Part shown: positions 10,198 through 21,169 of the stretch, piece by piece
Numbering within the stretch: the first letter of the stretch is position 1
Layout of the letters: every line of letters starts with the position of its first letter
Assembly: GCA_020466095.1 (NCBI GenBank)
Contig: CM035806.1
Span: forward strand, 127,872,856 to 127,936,855
Direction of reading: 5' to 3'
Length of the DNA stretch: 64,000 nucleotides
Source of the DNA: Chlorops oryzae
Lineage: Eukaryota; Arthropoda; Insecta; Diptera; Chloropidae
Position numbers and translations under genes: made by a program
Notes under the pieces: generated by a model
What the model was told of the DNA's origin: nothing
The model's input: the letters and a program-made list of their open reading frames with translations, nothing else
Databases searched by the model: none

Positions 10198-11994
10198 GAT
10201 TCAATACTCCTGTCATCATCGGCAAGGTATAAAATTGTTTCAGTCGCCGTTTTTCCACCTTGTAAATCATTATGTCGATCTTCAGAAAAACAAGAATTTC
10301 GAAAATAATTGTATTAAATAAGGCTAAAAAAGATTAGTTGAAACAAAATTATAATGCATTTTACTTCCTCAAAAACCAGTCTTTTTTTCACTAGCACTAA
10401 ACTTTAGTGATAGTGCAATTTCATTTCACTAGAACTGAAGGCATCGTGACAGTGTAACTTTATTTCATTTTCACTAAACGTTTAGTGATAGTGAAGCATT
10501 ATTTAATTTTCACTATACGTTTAGTGATAGTGAAACTCGTTTCTTCATTACCACTAAAGAGTTAATGGTAGTGCAATTTAGTGGTAGTTCAAAATGCCCA
10601 ACCCTGATTGTAAGGCTTGCTTTTAACCGATATTTACTGTATATCTATGTCTAATTGTCGACGTCGAAAAGGCTCTGCCGCGATCGAGAAATTCACCCTT
10701 AGGCAGGTTTAGGAAATTCAACTCTTTCGAGAAATTCACATTTTGGAAGACTTTTTTTCTGTGCCTCGAAGGGTTTCTTTGTTGCATGAAACTCACCAAA
10801 ACTGAATTGTTATAATAAAGTCATTGAAATCGTTACTCTTGATTTTTAACCAATAGTTTTAATTAATAGAAAAAAAACCCCCCCCTTGGGCAATTCCTGC
10901 GCACGGGCCTGGTAGGTATACATAAAGCGAAATATTAAATTCGTTGACATCACTGTTGATTGTAACTAATTATACAGATTGTCACCAGCCTAAGTAAAAG
11001 ATGGCAATAAACTTTTTGTCTGTTAGTTTTATTTGAGCCAAGCTTCCTAAATTCTGTGTTTAGGGCGGGTCAAAATTTTTCAAGAAACGGATTACAACTA
11101 GTCTAGTTTTGGTCTTGTTCCAAACGAGTATAATAAAAAATGGTTTAACTTTCCGAGAAAATAAAATTGATGTGGCTTGCCGTACGTTTATATGCGATGC
11201 TCCTGCAAGGTCATTTGTTTTGGGAACAAAAGGACACTCGGGCTATAACAGTTGTTGCAAATGTATGCAAAAAGGTGAATACAAGGGCCACAAAATTATT
11301 TTCCAATTGTAAGACTGTGATTTAAGAACAGATGATAATTTTCGTAAGAGAACATATGCGAATCATCATAATATTCAATCACCTATTGAAGTGGCGTCAT
11401 GAAAACTTTATTGACAGCATGGGTTAAAAAAAAAAACAGAAAAATATTGTGTGGGCCCAGTTAATGTTGGACGTTTGAATACGGAATTGATACACCTAAA
11501 ACATCAGTTGCCCAGAGAATTCTGCTGAAAGCCTAGAGATCTCAAGGAATTGGACCGATTTAAAGCCAATGAACTCCGTCAATGTCTTCTATACACTCGA
11601 CCATTTGTGGTTCGAAATATACTTGACCACGATCGATATGTGCACTTTCTGCAATTAAGTTTGTCGATACGAATTTTACTTGACCCAATCGAATGTAAAG
11701 ATAGTAACAAACTAGCCCAAGACTTGCTTCGCCAATTTTTTAGCCAAGTTGCTGAATTATACAATGAGTTATTATTGACATTTAACTTCCACTGCCTAAC
11801 ACATATTTCAGCCGAAGCGCTCATGTACGGTTCCATTGAAACGATAAGTGCTTTTAAATTTGAAAATCATTTGGGAAAATTGAAAAAATATGAAAAAAAT
11901 ATGACTCATGTCCCTTCTCAAGTATATAACAGACTTGTGGAACAAAGCATGCACACATCTCATGGCTCAATAGCAACATCAATGGTTACCGTTG

Positions 11995-13873
11995 CACAGT
12001 GTCGGATTTCGATTTGCTAGCGTCACTTAATTCTGTATCTTTGGTAAAAATTGACTTAGAGAAACAAAATTTGGACCAAGTAATATCTAAATAGTGGGCT
12101 ATACGTAGGTCAAATTTTTTTTATGCTGCGCAGTATACAGGGTGTGTTACAGGGTGTCAAAGTTACCGAATTTTCATAATTTTCGATATTTTTGGGAAAA
12201 ATTAGAAGTTTTTGTGTTTTGACAAATTTTTAAGATAACTTTTTAAATTAAATATTAGGGGCGATTAAGATGGAAAAATCTAATATTTACAACTTTTTGG
12301 TTTTTAGGGACCGTTTTTGCATGTAAAATTTTTGTCTATCTCGTTTATTTTATTTTTTTAGTAATCCTTATAGAATTTCCTTCATTTTGGTACCAAATAT
12401 GTTTTTATTTTATTTATTCTCGCGTGAAAAAAAATTTTTTCACAGAAAAACTCGACTGGCGCTCACTGAATAGTGCGAGCAGAGTAGCGTAAAATCGTCT
12501 GTTTAAAACTTTTGTACACTTCAACAATCTTTTTCCTATACAAGTTCGTTGTTTATTGTTTTTTAAAACCTTTTTATTAGTTCTTATTGAAGTTTCTTCA
12601 TTTTGGACCCGATCGGACCATTTTTAGGGGTACCTCCAGTATTAGGGTCTGTTACGAAAATCACAAAAACTGCTCTAAAATCGAAGTTTTTCAAGATATT
12701 TTGATGAAATTTGATATTTGAACATGTTTCAAGGCAAGTAATACAAATTCTAAAAATTTTAAAAGTGGGCGTGGCAGAAGGGCGTTTTTCGAATATTGTC
12801 CCCTACACCCGAAATTCAATTGGGACTTGAACGAAAGTTGGCACTTATACTTCCTTTGTAGCCATAAACATCCTGCCCAAAAATTTTCTTGATCGGTCCA
12901 TTTTTAAGGGTACTTCCAGTACTAGGGTCTGTCACAAAAATCCCAAAACTGCCTTAAAATCGGACTTTTTCGAAATATTTTAATGAAACTTAAAATTTGA
13001 GCATATATTTAAGCATCCGATTATAGTTTAACAAAAATTTGAAAAGTGGGCGTGGCAAAGGGGCAGTTTTCATAAAGAAATCGATCAAAAGTCGGTATAT
13101 GGGGCCCCTTATGGCCTTAAACACGTTGAAAAGTGTTTTTGATGTTAATTTATTCAGAAATTTACAGTAGAATATGGAAAAGAGAGCCTCTTTAAATTAA
13201 ACTTAACAAATTTTAATTGAAATGCGTCGAATAATTAGAACAGAGTATGCCAATTTAATTGTACAAATTTTAAAACGTAACATGTAAGAGAATTTTGTTA
13301 TATCGAAATTTACCGTCTACATTCGGTTTTTCGAGATATGGTATATGGGTGCCGCAAAATGCCGCAAGATTTTATTGCAGATTCTGTTACTATATGAACC
13401 ACCTTACAACGTGTATAGTACCACTCGCCTGTATTTTGCGATATAAGGTCACTTCATACATTTGGGAAATGGATATTTGAATTTTTTAACCCATTTTTTT
13501 TCATATTATCTACAAAATTTTTTTAAATATGTAAGCATGATTTAAAATTGAATTTAATTTAATATATATTATGTAAATATATGTGCCTGCTTACAAAAAA
13601 AATTTCATTACGATAGCTCTACTAAGTAGCTCACAATATAACTTATAAAAGCGGATTTTTTCCGTGCATTCTGCCACAAAATGTTGCTATATTTTTCTCT
13701 CTTAATTTCCCAGTACCATAATTTTCTTCTGTTGGAAAAAAATTTCAAAATTTTTTCTGTTCTGATGCAGTTGAACCTTACTTTTTCGATTGGCATTAAA
13801 ATATTTTCAAAAAGTCAAAAAAAAAAAAAAATTGGGTTTTAGTGACGCTAGCAAAGCGAAATCCGACACTGTG
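11995..13873. mobile_element. Transib-type element (1.88 kb), no transposase
   Basis: The terminal inverted repeats start CACAGTGTCGGATTTCG and extend about 33 bp to GCTAGCGTCACT. The flanks are a 5-bp duplication CGTTG (11990-11994 and 13874-13878). Removing the element and one CGTTG joins SMVTV to GKIKNGF of the host gene in frame. A 5-bp GC-rich duplication and a CACWRTG start are features of Transib, the superfamily ancestral to RAG1, and the first seven bases equal the V(D)J heptamer. The interior is AT-rich with no transposase frame. Confidence 0.8.
12616..13075 (+). repeat. Diverged direct repeats inside the Transib element
   Basis: Two blocks starting near 12616 and 12894 share GGTACTTCCAGTACTAGGG-type and AAAGTGGGCGTGGCA words over about 180 bp, with a period near 280 bp. 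They are diverged by substitutions and small indels. They carry no open frame and probably reflect an old internal duplication. Confidence 0.6.
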
Positions 13874-14563
13874 CGTTGGCAAAATAAAAAATGGTTTTGC
13901 AAGTTATGTGAAAACCCAAAACTTTTACCTGTCTACCAAAAGCCCTGATAACTATTATTACATTGGAAATGAAATATATAAAATAAGGCATATTAAATCT
14001 GATGAAAAAAACGACGTTAACATATTAAGCTGGCAAATCTCAAATTTAGAAAACATGTTCAAATCACCAATTTCTTCGAGTACGCTGAAAATAAGGTTCT
14101 CCAACGAGCCAATTTACTCCGAAATGATTTATTGCCAGAAACTAGCAGAAATTTCGAATAAATGTGTTGTGTTTGCGAACCCTACTAATGATGCTTTCGC
14201 TTTCCTTCCATTTATTCACAATGATCATGGACAAGGAATGCAATTTTTTAAATAGCGCACCAGCTGAAACGCACCAAACCAATAGTGAAACAGTCACTTG
14301 TAAATATACACGCCATAATTTAATAAATACCTACTTTTAAAATTTTCTTTTTTTTTTAGCGATTTCTACTCAAATAGTAAATTCTTTGAAGCCACTTTTC
14401 AACAGACTGACAGCGGAAATGTATGCATTGCAAAATGAAATAAAAGCTCTAAGGCGTGATAAAGATGGACCCGCTCATATTTTGCCAAAAACTCCATTTA
14501 AAGATATGGAAGACTATGTAAAATTTGAAAAACAATTAATGTAAAACAAAGATGCCTTCTCTG

Positions 14564-14909
14564 CACTGGTACGTATTGTTGTTCTCTTTCTTTGTGTTAA
14601 TCAGGGATCGGCAAAAAAGAAGAAAAAAGAAATTCAAAAAGTTCGGAATGATAATACTATATATAATCAGGCATGCTCTAGAAATCGAATCCCCATAAAA
14701 AAACTCGAAATAGATAAAATTTCTATTGAAATCACATTGATTTCGAATTTTTTTATTCGGATTCGATATTAGAGCATGCCTGAATATATAATTTTGAAAT
14801 CAGGGACTGAAAATAACAGTTTCGATGTTTTTCAAAATTTTAAAAAGCAGCACCAAAAAATTTACACACAGGAAAAATATCTGATTACAATTTAACTTTA
14901 TAATTTTAA
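14564..14909 (+). other. Candidate intron with a small palindromic insert
   Basis: The coding frame ends at KDAFSAL before GTACGT and resumes after TTTTAAG with EKELKFVAPNN, as expected for the DUF4806 domain. Inside, at 14668-14782, a 115-bp palindromic MITE-like sequence has ends CAGGCATGCTCTA and the inverse TAGAGCATGCCTG. AT-rich flanks make its target duplication ambiguous. Confidence 0.45.
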
Positions 14910-15268
14910 GGAAAAAGAACTGAAGTTTGTAGCGCCAAACAACGGTCAGTTCGTTCGAAATTGCTGGCGTAAATTGTTGGCTGATTCTCTGGCCGAGAAG
15001 TTCTCATGGCAAGGAACTGAAGAGAGCAAAACGTTCGCGAAACAAATGTTGCACTTGCAATTAAAAGTAAGTGGTAAAATCCGTAGAAGTTGTCATAAAA
15101 AGCGGTATAATTATTTGCTTGTTTTTAAATGCGAGTGTGGCTAAAGGAGTTCACGAGTACCAATTTGCTTTGGCTACAAAGGCTTTCTTCCAATTTGCCA
15201 AAAACCGGCAAAAGCAGCGTACAAACTATAAGAAGAAAGTGAACAACGAAAATCTTTCACCCGTGTAA

Positions 15269-15663
15269 AGCAGCTTTTAAAATTATATAATGTCTAGTTT
15301 AATATTTCGCTTATTACTTGAGCATAGAATTAACTCTTTTTTTCTTTTTTTTACCTTATTACTTACTATATATTCGTTATATATTCGTTTTTTCTTGTCA
15401 GAAAGTAACATACAAAGATCTCATTTAAATTAGTCGCTAGAGTCGGAAGTGCCTTAAAGTTTAGAAAAAAGCTTATATAGCTCATATAGTCTATGATGTA
15501 TGTTTATAAAACGAAATAAAATAAAAACTCTGAATAATTAAAATTTATCATGCTCAAATCATAATAACTTTTGAAATTAGATTGAATAAATTTATATTCC
15601 ATTCTTATAGATCATCAAATTATAAGCTTGAGAAAAATTTATTTCTAATGCCTGGATCTTAAG
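15269..15663. other. No gene seen
   Basis: AT-rich DNA following the transposase-like gene, possibly its 3' UTR and distal element end. I could not find the inverted partner of any terminus here. A block at 15627-15657 (AAGCTTGAGAAAAATTTATT) has a similar copy at 16831-16861 on the other side of the next element. Confidence 0.3.
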
Positions 15664-16774
15664 CCCAAGCAGCAAAATAGAGCGATTCGACCAGCAGCAA
15701 GTCGAATCGACCTATTTTGGTTGAAAATACCCTATTTCTGACCTATTTTCCGGCCTTAAATATGACCTAACTTAAAAGTCCGTTTCGGAGGTCCAAATTA
15801 CCTCTATTCTACCTATTTCATTACTTCAAAGCCGCTTCGACTTCCAAGTCGATTTTTGGTCGAAAATAGGTAAAAAATTCCCTATTGAGTGACTTAAAAT
15901 TGACTTAACTTTGAATTCCAAATTAGGTAATTTTTCAAGGCAAACAGAACCAATTTTTTGACTAAAATTCGTCTTTAAAGTCCGTTTGACTTAAAGGGCG
16001 AAATAGGGTCAAAAGTTGACTTATTTTGTTGCATGCTTCGACTTCAAAGTCGAGCGGACTTGATTTTTGGACTTCATAGTCGGTTTGACTTTAAAGTCGA
16101 AATAGGTCAAAATAGGTCGAGCTCCGCCATGTTTTTCGAATGGCAAATTGAGAATTATTCTTCTGCATATGTTTTTTCTTTAAGAAAAACAATTTTTTTC
16201 AAGCAATATTTATTTAATTTCCATCAATGAGAAAGCCCCTTAAAAATGAAGAAGTAGAAGGAACACTTTCACGAAAAATCTCAGCGGGCATATGTTTTTG
16301 GGACTTATTAAGCGCAAAATAATTTTTAATGAAGTCCATATTTTATTTATTATTTATTTCTTAAGACACACGAAGAAGAAAATCTCTCGTTCATTTCTGC
16401 TTTCGAGTAATACGAATGACTGAGTAAGATATTATGTATTTATATCTTTCTCTGTTACTCTCTCTCTCACTTTTTTCGTTTCCTTTTACGTTCTCTTTCG
16501 TTTTACTCATAAGTCCAATTAGGTCGAAAATTGGTCATTGCGACTTCTTTTCGACTAATATTAGGTAAACGGACTTCTTTTCGCCCTGACTTTGAAGTCG
16601 AAATGCCCTATTATGACCTATTATTACCGCCAATCGACTTCCAATCTATTCCCCACTTACGTCGACTCGACGTCGAATCGACGTAATTTCGACCTATTTA
16701 GGTTAGGTCAAGTAAATATTCTGACCTAATATAGGTAAGAATTTACCAATTTTCGACCTATTTTGCTACTTGGG
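15664..16774. mobile_element. GTCGA/AGGTCGAA-rich element with CCCAAGTAGCAAAATAG ends
   Basis: The left end CCCAAGCAGCAAAATAG and the right end, read inward, CCCAAGTAGCAAAATAGG form terminal inverted repeats. The 1.1-kb body is dominated by many variants of TAGGTCGAAAATAGG and AAAGTCGATTTGACTT on both strands, especially 15690-16120 and 16510-16765. A less repetitive AT-rich core lies at about 16130-16500. There is no coding capacity and no clear target duplication. The superfamily is unknown to me. Confidence 0.6.
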
Positions 16775-17326
16775 AGGTTCCCCAAGTTTACAAAATATTT
16801 ATTTACAATCTTTGAATATACACGCTTTGTAGGCTTGGAAAATATTTATTTCAAATGCTTGGAAATATATGTTTTTTTCTCACTAAAGCCCAAAATCCAA
16901 CATTGCGAGAGCCCGATGCGAGAGCGCGAGACGAGACGCACACAAATTTCAAAAAATTGAATTATATGGCTCAAGCTTCAATGTATCGCACTGCGAGACG
17001 TAGTAGCGAGAAAATTTTGAAAAAATGAATATTTCTCGTTGGGGGGCAATTTGACAGGTTAATGATGTAGCTATTTTTTGAGTACTCGCTATTGGGTACT
17101 CGTTAAAACTAATAAAGTTTTTTTTTTATAAACTTTGCTTCTCTTTACTGGATCTTCCTTTGGGTGGGAAATTATTCGAATCTTAATTCTTAAATATAAC
17201 TTAACTATTTATACAGAGATATACATAAATAGTTTTTGATTCCAACGGGCCTCTATTTGAGAAACTGGGCTGCTGAGGACTTATTACTGTTAAGCCGCAA
17301 CCGTTGGTAGGATGAGTCTTGATCAT

Positions 17327-17525
17327 GCACGAGCGAGGTGCGTCAAGCTTAGTGAATATCCTTGGTTAGATAAGCGTACGGCGCGCACGAGCGAGGTGCG
17401 TAAAATTGATTGGCTGGAACGGCTACTCTGATGGTAGTTAGGAGCATTGAGCGTGCACGAACGAGGTGCCTCAATCTGTATGATTCCTTAATTGGCCAAA
17501 CGTCTGACATGCACGAGCGAGGTGC
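17327..17525 (+). repeat. Four copies of GCACGAGCGAGGTGC in the J2 3' UTR
   Basis: The 15-mer occurs at 17327-17341, 17385-17399, 17455-17469 (one substitution) and 17511-17525, spaced 58, 70 and 56 bp. Its ends GCAC/GTGC are self-complementary, so each copy could form a small hairpin. The sequence between copies is not conserved. The related 3' UTR of J1 (1920-2110) lacks the motif. Confidence 0.8.
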
Positions 17526-17588
17526 AGATAACAGAGTGTCGGTGTTATGTTTCCAAAACAATAGAAGCGGACGGAAGGTCTTTTCTTC

Positions 17589-18355
17589 TTAACCGTGTTC
17601 GACGTGTTGTATTGTTAAGGCCTCTTGCCAGCTGATTCGAGTGATTGCTTTCTCATTGTAGGATGATTTTGGGCGAACGATTTCGTCCTTAATAAGTGGG
17701 ATTTGCAGATCGCGGTGAATGCTTTCATAACGGATGTACCGTGGAGCACCTGTAATGATTCTAAGAATTTTCGATTGAGGTCTTTGGATTATTTCTATAG
17801 AGGATGCGCACGCATTTCCCCACAACTGAATGCCGTAAGACCAAACTGGCTTTAATACACTATTGTATAAAAGAACTTTATACTCCATGTTCAGAGAAGA
17901 GCGATGGTTAATCAACCAGTGAATTTTTGATGCTTTAAGCTTTAGGTTTGTTCTCTTTGCCTCGATGTACTTTCGCCAAGTTAATCGTTTGTCTAGATGG
18001 ACTCCTAAATAAACGACACTATCTACTTGACGGATGGAAACTCCGTTTAGTTGTATAGTTGGGCTTATACCCCTTCTTAGCGTAAATGTAATGTGTTTAC
18101 ATTTACCTTCGTTTACATTAATTCGCCAGGTAGAGAGCCAATTTTCAATTAATTGCATATGCTCTTGTAGGATTCTTGATGCTTCCATGGGATCTCGGTG
18201 GAAGCTCAATAATGCTGTGTCGTCGGCAAAAGTTGACATTACAATATTGTCACTAGTGGGGATGTCAGCTGTTAGAAGCAGGTACAGAGAGGGGCCTAAT
18301 ACACTGCCTTGCGGGAATCCTGCTTTAATTTCAAATTTATCCCTTATAAATTAAG
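17589..18355 (-). pseudogene. J2 RT motif B to C-terminus
   Basis: The frame includes GFPQGSVLGPSLYL (motif B), MSTFADDTALLSF (motif C), YLGVHLDKRLTWRKYIEAK and LYNSVLKPVWSYGIQLWGN, with a stop at 17589. It is open over its whole length, unlike the homologous part of J1. It still lacks the fingers and palm motif A, which lie beyond C2 at 20411-20765 with a stop and a frameshift. Confidence 0.8.
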
Positions 18356-18411
18356 AATAAAGCACGCATCCATCGGGGAGACTGTTTTTCGGCAGTCAAA
18401 GCAGTAGTGCT

Positions 18412-19345
18412 TCAAAAAAAACAGATCTTACTAAGCTACGCAACCTTCTAATTGATATAAATTGGAATAATGTATTCCTACTTGAAACATTGTCTGTTAA
18501 TGAAGCTGTTTCTTCGTTTTATTCTATCCTAAATAATTGTTTCCAGCAATGTATACCTATGAAATGGATGATTAAGCGGAACAGGCCGGCTTGGCATACT
18601 CGTGAACTAACATCACTTAAAAATAATAAAACTCGGCTGTTTAAGAAATACAAAATATCTGGTAGTACTATTGCATATGCTCAGTATTCTGAGGCTCGCA
18701 GAAACTACTTTCATATAAATGCCTTATGTTACCAAAACTATCTTCAATCGATCAAGAGTAGTATTCGTACTGATCCAAGAAAGTTTTACAATTTTGTCAA
18801 AACTAAGCGCAAAACATCAGCGTATCCAGCACACTTTTCATTGAGTGAACGAGTATCTTCTACGGATTCGGAAACAGCTAATTTATTCGCTGATTTCTTT
18901 GCATCGGTGTATTCCAATCATTCGGATGCATCACGACTGAATATCTTCACTCGTTCGAATTCGGCAAATGTTATAAATTTGCCTGTAATTGACATTTCTG
19001 CAGTTTATGACTATATAATAAAGCTTTAATCATCGTGGTATGCTGGGCCTGACGGAGTTCTTTCTGCAATTTTAATAAACTGTGTGGATTTACTTTGCCA
19101 GGCACTTTGTTTCCTTTTCAACTTGTCTCTAAGGACGGGCATTTTCCCAACTTTGTGGAAGGAGTCCTATATTTTGCCTTTGCACAAAAGTGGTCCTACA
19201 TCCTGTATGGGGCACTATCGAGGGATTGCGAAGCTGAGTTGCATGCCCAAAGTCTTCGAACACATAATCACTGATCAACTATCCTTTTCTCTTCGATTAA
19301 TAGTTTCACCATTTCAGCATGGCTTTACGAGGGACGACAACAGAA
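18412..19345 (+). pseudogene. C2 ORF2: linker and RT fingers
   Basis: The linker contains RPAWHTRELTSLKNNKTRLF, YAQYSEARRNYF and DPRKFYNFVKTKR, typical of the region between endonuclease and RT in CR1/Jockey-group LINEs. A stop at 19027 precedes a second frame with LCQALCFLFNLSLRTGIFP and LWKESYILPLHKSG, then HYRGIAKLSCMPKVFE (the RPI motif is degenerate). The frame ends in a deletion before motif A. Confidence 0.75.
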
Positions 19346-19611
19346 AGTGCTTTTTAATTCAGTCCAATCCTACTCTATGTCAGTGTCCTCTGGCGTACCA
19401 CAGGGTAGCCATTTAGGACCACTGCTTTTCGTAATATTTATAAATGACCTTCCTGCGGCTATAAATCATTACAATGTGCTAATATTTGCTGACGACGTTA
19501 AGATCTTTCACTCCTACAAGGATGCGCTTGAAAAAAGAAAGATTCAAGAAGACTTGGACACTCTGTCCAATTGGTGCAATTAAAATCAGTTAAAACTATA
19601 TATGTAAAACG

Positions 19612-20301
19612 ATGTCATTTTTTTGGACTAGACCATTACCATCTCTGTACAGAATTGAAAACGTTTCACTTGAGTATGTTGCTGAGTACCGGGATCTTGG
19701 CGTTCTCTTAGACACTAAACTTCGCTTTAAGACTCACGTCACCGCAATTGTAAATAAAGCTAATGCTCTGCTGGGCTTTATTAAGCGTTGGTCAAAAGAA
19801 TTTGACGATCCATATGTGACAAAAACTCTTTCTACATCCTTAGTTCGCCCTATTGTTGAGTACGCATCCCCTGTTTGGAACCCGCAATACAATGTGCACT
19901 CTGATGCAATCGGGTCCGTTCAAAAGCAGATTCTGTCATTTGCACTTCGAAGATTTCGCTGGGACTATTCAAATTTACCATCTTGTGAAAGTCGCTTAAA
20001 GATCCTACACGTACCTACGCTGAAAAGCCGGAGGACAATCTTAAATGTGTTGGTTATGCACAAATTAATGTCTGGGGATTTTGCTTCACCAGTTCTACTC
20101 GATCGTATACGACTAAACGTCCCTTTTAGACCGCACCGATATTATGAACCAATTCAACTTCCTCTATGTACCACGAATTACCCGGAGTTTGAACCATTTA
20201 GAATTATATGTAAAGACTACAATAAACTGTTCCATATCATATGCAATTCAATTTCAATTTCTCAATTAAAGAACCAACTAACTGTATACATTAATTCCTA
20301 A
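19612..20301 (+). pseudogene. C2 ORF2: RT C-terminal domain
   Basis: An open 229-residue frame includes YVAEYRDLGVLLDTKLRFKT, VNKANALLGFIKRWSKEF and LVRPIVEYASPVWNPQY, the usual thumb/post-RT region of CR1-like ORF2. It ends at 20301, 83 bp before the AAATAAAT tail, so the 3' end of the element is complete. Motifs B and C lie in the preceding frame (19380-19583), which stops after LSNWCN at 19583. Confidence 0.78.
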
Positions 20302-21169
20302 TTTAATAATTTTACATTTATGTGTATATTGTATATATTTTAAGTTCATTCAGCTGAAAAGCTTTTCTAGCTTTGTAGCTGATAAATAAATAAATAAATA
20401 AAATAAATAAATTCATTAACTCTTACTCTAAAGAATCTATTTTGGAGGTATCATATAAGAATTTCGTGAAAATTTTGAGGGAGAAGAGACTTTATTTTAG
20501 CAATAAGACCCCCATGCCACACTTTATCGAAAACTTGAGCGATATCTAGGAATATTGAAGAAAAATATTCTTTTTTTTTCGAAGACGTTGCGAATTTCAA
20601 GAGTGATTCGATTTACCTGTTCAATAGTTCCATGTTTTTTCCTAAAGCCAAATTGATGAGCAGGGATTAAGTTATTCTCGTGAATGTATGGCGTTATTTT
20701 TATAAGAAGAGCTTTTTCAAAGAGCTTAGATAAGCAGGGGAGATGGCTTATTGGGCGATATGAGCTGTAGTGTAGAGCTCGTTCTTGTGAAGAAAGGAAA
20801 TCAGAGTTGAAATTTCGATGACAGGTCGACAGAAATATAGGAAATGTATGATTTAAATGCAACCCTGCATGCTCGATTGCTTTTAATCTGCGTATTCGTT
20901 GAAGTATCAGAAGTAACTCAAAGTAGTTCTTCGTTTTTTTTTTGCATGTGTTAAGTATTGGAAATTTACTTCCTGCATATCTGCGTAGATCCCATAAGTA
21001 AGCAGTTCTGCCATTAGAGCCACTAAAAGAATGCCTTCTTTCAGGCTGAAGTTTTAGGTTATCGCGTTGCATACGTTGTACCAGTATGCAAAATTTAAAT
21101 ACTTCCCTGGGGCTAGCTTTGAGTCTAGCCTGTAATAGGCAGAGCTCAAAGCTTTCTTGTGGTTCAAAA

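Larger units (their letters stand above)
9720..10606. mobile_element. hAT remnant nested in the hAT at 9201-10911
   Basis: The ends are CAGGGTTGGGCATAATGC at 9720 and the inverse CATTTTGCCCAACCCTG type sequence ending at 10606. They are flanked by the perfect 8-bp duplication ATTGTAAG (9712-9719 and 10607-10614). Long subterminal inverted arms built from the word TTTCACTATCACTAAACG surround a small core. The core keeps the last part of a hAT transposase gene on the minus strand, so this is an internally deleted copy of an autonomous element. Confidence 0.88.
9201..10911. mobile_element. hAT element with CAGGCCCGTGCGCA ends
   Basis: The left end CAGGCCCGTGCGCACGG at 9201 is mirrored by TGCGCACGGGCCTG ending at 10911. 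Both sides carry the perfect 8-bp duplication GTAGGTAT (9193-9200 and 10912-10919). Runs of G or C lie just inside each end. The interior is AT-rich without a transposase of its own and holds a second hAT at 9720-10606. The CAGG start and 8-bp duplication place it in hAT. Confidence 0.88.
11109..15268 (+). pseudogene. CACTA-like/DUF4806 transposase-type gene, split by a Transib element
   Basis: The pieces in order are NGLTFRENKIDVACRTFICD followed by APARSF and CCKCMQKGEY (11140-11310), GPVNVGRLNTELIHLKHQ to DRFKANELRQCLLYTRPFVV and FENHLGKLKKYEKN (11455-11994), then GKIKNGFASYV to AFLPFIHND (13879-14255). These match a widespread insect/animal protein family related to DUF4218-type CACTA (EnSpm) transposases. 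The downstream exons (14360-14563, about 14910-15076 and 15139-15268) read as a DUF4806 domain (LPKTPFKDMEDYVKFEKQL, then EKFSWQGTEESKTF). Candidate introns have GT/AG borders. Stops at 11312 and 14542 and an internal deletion near 11400 show it is dead. The family assignment is from memory of motifs. Confidence 0.65.
18360..20410 (+). mobile_element. CR1-like LINE C2, 5' truncated, in J2
   Basis: The plus-strand order is post-endonuclease linker (18412-19029), RT fingers (19084-19345), RT motif B/C (19380-19583) and C-terminal region (19612-20301). A tail of GATAAATAAATAAATAAA type follows at 20384-20410. The RT has SGVPQGSHLGPLLFVIFIND and IFADDVKIF. Motif A is missing: there is a deletion at about 19345, between HGFTRDD and SVSSGVPQG. 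The AAATAAAT tail matches that of LINE B (30957-31000). AT-rich TAAATT-like flanks in J2 are probably the target duplication. Confidence 0.82.
17240..20765 (-). mobile_element. Jockey-clade LINE J2, 5' truncated and split
   Basis: The minus-strand RT starts at SSYRPISHLPCLSKLF (about 20765) and runs through HQFGFRKKHGTIEQVNR, LDIAQVFDKVWH and RFFRVRVN to about 20411. There LINE C2 (18360-20410) interrupts it. It resumes as FIRDKFEIKAGFPQGSVLGP at 18355. The TFADDTALLSF motif, INVNEGKCKHITFTLRRG, VVYLGVHLDKRLTW and the C-terminal region follow, to a stop at 17589. It is closely related to J1. The 3' UTR contains four copies of GCACGAGCGAGGTGC. The copy lacks ORF1 and the endonuclease. Confidence 0.85.
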
